This document shows positions 56,060-64,000 of a stretch of DNA of 64,000 nucleotides, piece after piece (position 1 is the stretch's first letter; each line of letters starts with the position of its first letter). The position numbers were made by a program, and so were the translations under genes. Source of the DNA: Telopea speciosissima. Lineage: Eukaryota; Streptophyta; Magnoliopsida; Proteales; Proteaceae. The notes below the pieces were generated by a model. The model had not been told where the DNA came from and searched no databases. It worked only from the letters and a program-made list of their open reading frames with translations. Location: positions 19,169,568 to 19,233,567 of the forward strand of contig NC_057925.1 of NCBI RefSeq assembly GCF_018873765.1, written 5' to 3'.

Positions 56060-57853
56060 GGGAAAATTACATCTCTCTCCCCTATACTTTGCCCTAATTA
56101 TACGTTCCTCCCCTTGATTTTCCCACCTTATATTTTGACCCCCTCCAGTTTACGGTGTTAGTCTGCTGTTAGATATTATTTGAAAAAGACTACTTAACCC
56201 TTGAACTAAAACAACAGAAATTAAATTACAATGGTACCCTTTCCTTCATCTTCAACCTAAAACACCCATAACAGAGGAAACGAATCACCGGTCTTCATAT
56301 CCACTGAGCTCTAAGGTACCTCCGACGAAAACGAAGGTCCAGAGATTTTCTGAAAGTGGTTTTCTTGAATGTAGGGCATGTTGACTGGTTAAGTTCAATC
56401 CACACACCACTCCATCACGTCCGGTGGTTGCCTTCAATATCGAATGAAAATGCATCAGATCGCTCATTGAAGAGCTGAGGACTCCGAACCCACCAAGGAA
56501 TGAAGGGTTGGGGTTGTTGCCGTCGCAATCTTGTTTTGGGTTTTAATAGAAGGGGTTAGGGTCTTTTGGAATCGCGGATGGAGGTTGAAGATGAATTCTA
56601 AAATATTCAAGATTCTTTGCTTAAGAAAAAGGGTTTTCTTCCTTGATCTGTGATACGATTCTTGGTCATCCGTAGGCTATCCAAGGCGTTTGATGGCAGC
56701 CTTCTGGTCGTCGGTAATTCGTCGTCGTTCGCCGTCAATTTTGGGAGCCGGTGATCACTTGGTCTGGCCACCTCAAGCGATTTCAATTTAAAGCAGAACC
56801 CTAAACTGGATTTTCTGTTTTGGTGAATAAAGTCTGGTTGGACACCATTGAAATTTCTCGTGAAGGTCTGTGACCTCCTTGTACTCTTTTGCGCTTAGTT
56901 GGGCAAATGTTGCTAAAGAGTTCAACTCTCATGAAAGTTGGAAATTGTCCGCTTAGGAGGGATTCTCTATAATCTTTTTCTAGGAGCCCTATGTTATTTG
57001 TTTTGACTTGAACAAAAATGCTAGGCTGTCTAGAATCATTTGGATATATCATCACATGGTGATAGTCGACGCCCAATAACAGAGCACCCATGGCACCAGG
57101 GAGACTCGAACTTGCAACCACCTACTTTGATATCAATTGTAGGACCAAACGTTTGCCAATCCCCCAAAAGACGCCTTGTGAGAGAAGGTGCAACTTTAAT
57201 TCCTTATTGCACACTAGCCAGCGCGCATCACTCCGTCCGAACCAAGATCTGGGTAGGATATTTTGAATACATTCTACCCTCAACAGTTATTGGATTTTTC
57301 CTCTGTCTTGGTCCCCTATCCCCTTCATCTGGTCTCTGTGCTCTCATTTGCCCATCTGCGTCTCCTCCTCTTCCTCTGCTGCCAAACCCATGAGGCACTG
57401 CCGAAGACACCGCCTTGGCCTATGATCGCAAGGCCTTCAGGCTAAGAGGAGAGAATGTGCGTCTCAACTCCTTCTCAGTCAATGGCAGCTGGTTTCATCT
57501 CGGCAATATCCAAGTACAGAGGAGGAAGACAAAGTGGGGAAGAAGAAAAAGAGAAAGAAACCCCCTTCTCTTCGCTTTTAATCAAAAGGGTGTAATTGTA
57601 TTCTTACAAGGTCTCAAGGTTAGTTTTGGTATTAATCAAAAGGGTATAATGGTATTCTCACAAGGTCTCAAGGTTAATTTTGGTATTAAAACAAATATAA
57701 ATACACCACGTCACGACTTAATAGATAGAGGCTAACGACAGGGGAGGTCTTAGTAATTTTTCGGAAACTACAGGAGAATCATATGTAAGTTGGGAAAACC
57801 AAGGGGAGGAACGTGTAACTAGGGCAAAGTATAGGGAAGGGGATCTAATTTCC
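56060..57853. mobile_element. MULE-E: Mutator-like element
   Basis: Inverted ends start GGGAAATTA (left GGGAAAATTACATCTC) and share CCCTATACTTTGCCCTA and ACGTTCCTCCCCTTG, pairing over about 100-150 bp. Flanks are A7TT (56051-56059) and A8TT (57854-57863), consistent with a 9-bp TSD in an A run but weak because of low complexity. The cargo includes on the minus strand near 56290-56460 a frame containing KATTGRDGVVCGLNL that I cannot place. It also holds a duplicated segment (AAGGGTGTAATTGTATTCT / AAGGGTATAATGGTATTCT) at 57580-57690. Confidence 0.75.
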
Positions 57854-57893
57854 CAAAAAAAATTGATGTAATCCAATACCAAAATAAAGTTTT

Positions 57894-58031
57894 GGGCTCA
57901 TGTTCTCTGTGCCGCAGCGCAAGCTGTGCCCAGACACATGGGCCTGCCACTTAGGAGGGCATGATGATCATTGTGCCCACCCCCATGTGTCTGGGTGCAG
58001 CCTGCGCCCCCGGCACAGAGAACATTCTCCC
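57894..58031. mobile_element. Foldback (hairpin) MITE, copy 3
   Basis: Arms GGGCTCATGTTCTCTGTGCC and, inverted, GGGAGAATGTTCTCTGTGCC enclose a second paired block (CCCAGACACATGGG / CCCATGTGTCTGGG). A perfect 9-bp TSD TAAAGTTTT lies at 57885-57893 and 58032-58040. 138 bp, GC-rich. Confidence 0.88.
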
Positions 58032-58040
58032 TAAAGTTTT

Positions 58041-59383
58041 TTATAGTGTCCTTTCCAGAATGAAAACCTTTGAAAATGATCTGCATAAAGAAGCATATTT
58101 CGATCTATCACTTGGAGATATTAATGCAGAAGCTCTAGCAGTGCTTGAGGTTTCCACTTCTATGAACGTAAACCTCCCCAAAGCTCTTATCAGATCTAAG
58201 GGAGTGGGGGCCTCTGATAGCATAAAATGGACTGCCCAATGAGGATGCAACACGTGGTTCGCAAGAAGCCTAGGGGAGATCGGTAAGCGGCACTGCCTTG
58301 TAATATAACTACTCATCAAATAGAGATCTACTCCAAATCGGGCTCCTACCATCCCGATCCCATTTTTTAATAGGGAACCAACTCTGTTACGCTCTAACAG
58401 CCTAAAGAACCTGCCTTATCGGGACAGAACTCCCCAACTAGGCAAGGAAATCGCTAGGGATATAAATAGGCTTGTAAGTTGTAACCAAACAGGCAAGGAT
58501 CGAACTCTTAGCTATGTGATTTGATCTGCAATCCTTCATTGTTACTTAGATAACTGACCAAAGCATCGGAGCACACCCCACCCCCAACCCCCCTCCAACA
58601 AAAAAAAAAGAAAAAAAAGAAAAAAAAAAAGAGTCAGCTCAGGCCACCTTCATTGTTCCATCCTTGAATGTTGCAAATCTGCCGTTGTCTGCAAGTTGAG
58701 ACGTCGTACGAACAATTTTCTGCCACAACAATATCCAGAACCTGCAATGTTACCTAAACATTCATGGAAAGGAAAGGCTAACAATGTGAAGAGGGTAATT
58801 TTTAACCTTTCTCAGGCCAATAACAAGATTGTGAATGTCTAATTTTTAACCTTTCTCAGGCCAATAACAAGAATGTGAATGTCTAGACAAGTTGTTAATA
58901 AGCTGGGGTTAAAAAGCACCTCCTCATACAAGAAGCCCATTTTAACTCTAAATCTCCATGCACAAAGGCTTCTTAGTGCAATAGTAGTCACGGTATGAAA
59001 TGCACACCCTGTTCTATTGCCATACATCAGAACATGTAACAATTCTTATGCCCATACACCAGAACCTTTAACAATCTTCTTACTTTTCTGAAGATAAAGT
59101 GGTATTCAGCACTGCTGACAGGTAACATAACATCATCTCAAAATTTTGTGAACATTAAGGCTATAACAATACAATAATACTTATTGGAAGGTCACCAAGT
59201 CCGGTACAAACTATATTGAACTGTCGAGGTGATTGGGGTACACTTGCCCCCCCCCCCCCCCTCCCCTCCCCTCCCCTCCCCCCTCTTTTCAGCTGCTACA
59301 ACTGTACATAAGAACTGACTGTAAAAGCAAGGTTGACACTTCACCGTATTCCCAGTCTAGCAACAAAAGAATAGATTAATTTG
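58041..59383. other. LTR-like remnant and 3' flank of the RIN13-like gene
   Basis: About 58250-58600 (GATATAAATAGGC box near 58459, then CTGACCAAAGCATCGGAG) resembles the promoter and end of a gypsy-type LTR; no partner or TSD was found. A 43-bp tandem duplication (TTTTTAACCTTTCTCAGGCC) is at 58798-58883. C runs and CTCCC repeats are at 59250-59282. Confidence 0.4.
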
Positions 59384-62300
59384 CTAGACAGGTGCAAGAG
59401 CATTCCAAGAGCTTTCAATATCATAATACGGCAAGGCTGTCTCTAAAGAGTCGTGCTGAGGAGGCACAAAATCTAATTCTGAAAGTACAATCTCTTTTGC
59501 AATCTCTGAAGTGGACTCATGTTCTAGAGAACAAATCCAATTCTCCAAATGGAGCCGCGATGAATCTGGATTTGGGCTCCCAGTATACAGGGGATTTGCA
59601 GCACTAACAGGTGGACTTTCATTCTGGAACAAACTTTGGACAGGTTGCAGATCAGATGTCAGTTGTACACCTTGAATTTGGGAACCTTCTGCTGGGGAAT
59701 GTTGAGCAGCCTGGGTTGAACTATCTATCCAACCTGAGTTGAAGTCCAATGCACTAGGATTTGCAGAAGCTGGAGTTGGATTCTCATGTCGGTACAAATT
59801 TTGGTTCTCACCTGATTGAGGAATTGGCTGACTATATACTTGGGGTTGAGCATATAAATGAAATTCTGAGAAGCTGCTGCCAGTATCTGGTTGGGAGGAA
59901 CTCTGACAAGAATCAAAGTTTGGCTCACTTCCCGCTTGAATGTTCTGCCACCTCATATTAATCTCATCATTTTCCATTACCACTGGATGTTGGTTTGTTA
60001 GTGGCTGTGATGTGTATCCGTTTCTGCAATTAGATGAACCATATCCATGTCGGTTCATTGGGAAAACTGTTGGCACAAACGCTACCTTTTTAAACAGTTG
60101 TGTGCTAAATTGAGGCCCCAAAGTACCACCAATATGGTTTCTCTCTCTTCGAATGAGGTCATTTGTACTAAGCATCGACGGTGATCTGCTTAAATTCTGT
60201 GGGCATCTGCTTCTGCTCAGAATGACCCCTGGTCGCTGATTACTTCTAGGCACACCAAAACTGGTCATTGATGGGCAAGCACGGAGTGGGGGTGAGGAGA
60301 CTGAATGTGTTACACAACCACTATTGGGGAGTTGCATTGGATTGAATGCTAGAGCTTGGTTTGGCAAGGGAGGAATCATTGAAAGAGTAGTAACAGGAAG
60401 CTTCTGGGCTGGTGTCGGTGGTAATGTGCCTTGCTTTTTTTTCCTCTCTATCCGCCATATTTCCTCTTTATCATTGGAATGACAATGATCAGTAGTAGAA
60501 AGACCTGTGCCCCAGTAGATGCATGGTGCACGCGAGTCACAGACATAACAGTGGCACTGTATTTTTTCAGAGAAGAGCAAATAAAAAAATGGCAAAAATA
60601 TCACATTTGAAACGCAAAGTGGGACTAACTATGAAACAGCATCGTTAACTAAAGGTCACTGTTTCACCTTAATGAGTGAAAGATCATACCACGTCACAGT
60701 ACTTATCATGCGGAGTTGAACTGAAAGAAAATTTAGCACACAGGTGTCGTGGGTGAGGGTAGTCTCTGCATGCTAACTGCCAAAATAATAAAGGAAAGAG
60801 AAATTTGAGAATCAGTGCAACTTGCTAAGAGAGAGCGACGACACGGTCATTCAAATGGTAATAGCTTCAGAAGTTTCAAAACAGTCATAAACAAGGACAA
60901 AATGCTCACTAAAATACTTGAAACAGTAACAGTGATGCCAACTATGTTGCAATTCTCAAGAATCTTCTAGAATCAAACCAGCATCACAAGGAGCAAATAT
61001 CCAGATAATCACTAATCAGTATGTTCTTGAAAGCCAGAACATGGAATCCTCGTGCACAAGAGATAATCAAGAGTTTTCAAATGTAGCTCACCAACTCTTA
61101 TTATTTCAATATCTTATGCATCAACAGAAGCGCATAGTTACAAGAAAATGAGTGGATTAAGAGACACCATTGCAGATATACAACACGCTCATCCCTAGCA
61201 AGACAAACCGTTGGGCTAACTTAAGCATGTGATCATAAAACACATATTATGGGAAATATCTTTTGTGATATCTGAAACATAAGACGCTCATCCCTAGCAG
61301 GTCATACTGTTGGGCTAACTTAAGCATGTGATCATACAAAACACACATTATGCGAAATATCTTTTGTGATATCTGAAACATTAGTAAGACATCAAGAAGC
61401 TCTCTTTGCACATTGCATATTGCTCATTGCCCATGAAATAAAAGAAATACTCCACTTCAGTTATAATATGACTGGTGAAAAATGCTGGTTAGAAATTTCG
61501 AGCAAGCACTCAGTTATATCGAGTTTCTTGATGCCAATCCAACTATAAAATAGAACTTCTCTAAAAAAAATTAAATGGAAAGGGGGGGGGGGGGGGCACC
61601 AGGTTTTTTCCTGTCCCAGATGACATCTTAACTACCATTAGAAATTAAAAACAGAACAGTTGGGCTCACCACCGGGCACTCCAAGCATCCTTGATGCACC
61701 CCAGATGTCCCTTTCAACCAGTGCAAAATACCAAGGATCACATACCAATCATGATCTAAGTCAACAAGTCTAATACCATGAAACTCTTTTAACAATGAGA
61801 CCCAACTGATAACAGATCAGTATAGACTCAAATAAGCTGGGAAACCACACTGGAATTGTATTGCAAAATCCACCTATTGTGCTCAAGAAAGAAAGGAGCA
61901 CCAAATAACAAGGAAACTTCGTAGAGTTCCAAAGAACAAGCACTGAGGTCAGAATTTCATCGACTTACAAAAAATTTAAAATTTAATTGAGCGTTTGAGA
62001 AACTTGGGCCAGAGATCCCTAGCAACAATCCAGTGAACAAAGCAGTATGTAGGATTGTGGCTTCTCAGTGAAATACTTCTTGTGCTCAAGACAGAAAGGA
62101 GCAAATAAACAAGACCATTGGGAACCAGAAGTCAGGATGCACCGCAATTTAAAGCAAAGGAAGACTAAAATCAAGATAAACAACCTGAGAGCATGAAGGT
62201 TTTTGCTATCAAGATAAGTATAACAAACAATAAAAATATTTTCTGTTCTTTGTTCTTGGTTGTGGTACTTAATCTGGAGAGTTAGGGTTGAAAATAGTTC

Positions 62301-63055
62301 CATTAGACAGTTGGGTGTAGTAAATAAGGTTGGAGATTTGGAGCTTTAGGAGTTGGGTCAGGCTTTAAATTACCCCAAATCCATGCGCCACACCCCCCCA
62401 AAAAAAAAAAAAAAAAAGAAACCAAGAAAAAAAAACGCACTGTATTATTGTTCTTACCTGAGCAGGCGCATCTCTCTCTCTCTCTCTCTCTAGAGTGCGT
62501 AGCTTATGATATATCACTATAGTATAATAGGGTGTACAGCATTAATATTGGGTGTGGGGGACGACAAAAGAAGCACTTTGTCTTCTTCATTTCGTTTCCC
62601 CACCCCAAAGAAACACTCTTTTCCACTGGTTTGAAACTAAAGTTCATCACCAAATAAAAAAAATTCAGAATCCATTCAAAAACAGAGAAAACAAAAAGAA
62701 AAAAAAGAAAGAAGAAACTCAGAAATACAAAATGCGATACCTGTCCCTTCTCACCGACAATGAGCAACTCATCCGATCCATCCGCTGAGTCATTTACAGC
62801 TGCAACTGGGTTCTCAGGGTCACCATCCAATATAGTGCAATCATCGTCCGAATCATCCCCAGAGGTCAATTTCGGTCTGTTTGCAGGCTTGGAACTCTGC
62901 CTCTCGCTCACAAATACCACATCATCAGAATCTTCAGTTTCACAACCACCGGTATCAAGCAAGTCGGAGATCCAATCAAGATTATCGAAGCTGCGCTCGT
63001 CCCAAGCGCCGTCTTCATCAGAACTAATTTCAAGGATATCGGAATTAAGATCCAT
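59384..63055 (-). CDS. RPM1-interacting protein 13-like (RIN13-like), three exons
   Basis: Exon 1 is 63055-62741 (105 codons, donor CAG|GTATCG), exon 2 60776-60690 (29 codons), exon 3 60556-59384 (stop included). The product has 524 residues. Exon 1 starts MDLNSDILEISSDEDGAW and is very acidic, ending DELLIVGEKGQ. Exon 2 reads ACRDYPHPRHLCAKFSFSST and PHDKYCDV. Exon 3 opens CHCYVCDSRAPCIYWG and TDHCHSNDKEEIW, a Cys/His cluster that looks metal-binding, then a long Ser/Pro/Gln-rich tail. This order matches plant RIN13-like proteins as I remember them; Arabidopsis RIN13 binds the NB-ARC region of the immune receptor RPM1. All junctions are GT-AG and keep frame. ILEI plus acidic residues could be a SUMO-interacting motif (inference). 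Intron 1 is about 1.96 kb. Confidence 0.8.
61185..61384. repeat. About 100-bp tandem duplication in intron 1 of the RIN13-like gene
   Basis: Copies at 61185-61283 and 61284-61384 begin ACGCTCATCCCTAGCA and end TGATATCTGAAACAT, with a handful of differences. Confidence 0.9.
61579..61597. repeat. Poly(G) run in intron 1
   Basis: An AAGGGGGG-type homopolymer of about 17 G within intron 1; its length may be unreliable in assembly. Confidence 0.85.
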
Positions 63056-63680
63056 AATAACACTAAAAAACAGGAAAGGGTCGGCGAAAATTTGGATTTC
63101 CTCTCATGGGTTCCCAGAACAACTAAAGGGTTCGGCGTAATAAACCCTCTTGAACAGAATTGATGGGGTTACCCGTTGCAGTTAAATTTCACTATTTGAT
63201 TTCCCCAAAAAAACACACTAGGTTTGGGGCTACCAATGGATTCCTCTCAGGGTGGGAAACTGGAAGGATCCACTGTTGTTAACATCAATATAAGATTCAG
63301 GGGCTTTGGGTTGAAAGGAAACCATAACTTGAAAAGGAAAATTCTTGGGTGGTTGCCTTTCACAGATGATAGATTCGGAGAAATATAAGAGCAGAACAAA
63401 AAGAGAAATAGAAAATTAAAGTGACTTAAAAGTATCTGATCAACAGATGGGTTTGATCACTTTGTTTCCTTTACCCTCTTCTTCTTCCTCTAGGAAATCC
63501 CCAATAATTAAAAACCAAAATGTATAGCTCTCTGCGTCCCGCAAGACTGATTTCTGAAAACAGAACTGGAAAGGTTGCCAAGTCTGTGACTCGGAATGAG
63601 AAAATGAGTTGCCGCTACTTGAGCTGGTCACCTTTTAGGGATTCTCACAATTTGGCCCAGTTTCTACCTTCAATGAACCC
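63056..63680 (-). promoter_or_regulatory. 5' leader and proximal promoter of the RIN13-like gene
   Basis: This is the region upstream of the ATG at 63055 on the minus strand. No clear TATA box is seen. A small plus-strand frame at 63520-63744 ends in Gly-Cys repeats made by a simple repeat and is not called. Confidence 0.35.
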
Positions 63681-63690
63681 CAAAAGTGAA

Positions 63691-63735
63691 AGTGGCTGTG
63701 GCTGTGGCTGTGGCTGTGGCTGGGGCTGTGGCAGG
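63691..63735. repeat. (GGCTGT)n hexamer repeat
   Basis: About six GGCTGT units with one GGCTGG variant. Confidence 0.92.
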
Positions 63736-63769
63736 GTTAATTAGGCTTAGAATTTTAGTTTAAAACTTG

Positions 63770-64000
63770 GAATCGGAAACGAAATTGGTCAAAGAGGATT
63801 TCAATCCAAATCGAATCAGAATCAGCCTAAATCGGTTCAGGAATTTAAGCTATTTTATGGTGAAAATCAAATTGGTTTAAGAATTGAAATCGACCCATGA
63901 ATCGGTTCGATTCAAAATGATTTATAAAGAAAATGATTAAGAATGGGCCGATTCAAATCGGCCTATCCTCCGATCCGATCCCTTTTCTTAAAACCATGCT
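63770..64000. repeat. Degenerate AATCGGTTC-rich sequence at the window edge
   Basis: Repeated AATCGGTTCRG / AAATCGAATC units resemble the filler of the hAT-like MITEs at 9925 and 18122, so this may be a further copy cut by the window end. No ends visible. Confidence 0.4.

Noticed and set aside
57075..57135. Second SINE or tRNA (GACTCGAACTTGC, inverse of a B box)
   Set aside because: No A box, tail or TSD was found; it may equally be LTR primer-site-like sequence (GATATCAA for GGTATCAG).
63520..63744. Small Gly-Cys protein
   Set aside because: The Gly-Cys run is made by the (GGCTGT)n repeat, and the rest lacks similarity.

Overview
This is nuclear DNA of a flowering plant. The evidence is intron-bearing plant genes with GT-AG junctions, plant lineages of LTR and L1 retrotransposons, and a block of plant mitochondrial DNA. 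Species cannot be fixed from the sequence; a dicot-like angiosperm with a TE-rich genome is the safest reading. Only three host genes look intact, all on the minus strand: a SMAP1-type small acidic protein (17640-17828), an intronless AMT1 ammonium transporter (39780-41285) and a three-exon RIN13-like gene (59384-63055).

Left third (1-21.9 kb): a dead Ty1/copia element (380-8775, TSD TATTG) carries in its 3' LTR a 2.8-kb solo-LTR-like element (5765-8563, TSD ATTTA). It is followed by hAT-type MITEs with 8-bp TSDs (9925-10468, 12251-12774, 18122-18892), a tRNA-derived SINE (10629-10794), a TRIM (19493-19879), a hairpin MITE (15143-15268), L1 debris and gene fragments.

Middle (21.9-39.6 kb): a Mutator-like element (MULE) with a 9-bp TSD (22370-32208) holds an MLO gene fragment. 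It was later invaded by a second MULE carrying an RBM7-type RRM gene fragment (22847-24179), a Ty3/gypsy chromovirus (24510-29814) and a third MULE (30374-31889). The host site itself resembles LTR-retrotransposon DNA. Two L1 LINEs follow; the longer (34640-39592) ends about 190 bp past the AMT1 stop codon.

Right third (41.3-64 kb): upstream of AMT1 lies a Pack-MULE (42191-43863, TSD TAGAATTAA, about 280-bp TIRs) carrying exons 1-3 of an R2R3-MYB gene with both introns and one frameshift. Its pre-insertion sequence has a paralogue without the insert at 56.1-56.3 kb. Then come a mosaic of mitochondrial DNA (about 45.2-48.4 kb; ccmFN, rps19-rps3 junction), another long-TIR nest (48441-55662), a further MULE (56060-57853), two more hairpin MITEs and the RIN13-like gene.

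The strongest signal is the group of MULEs carrying gene fragments (MYB, RBM7-like, MLO) repeatedly nested in one another, plus a small foldback family that shares their 9-bp TSD. No MuDR transposase was recognised, so all are non-autonomous. All alignments, TSDs and family calls were made by eye; nothing was searched or computed.
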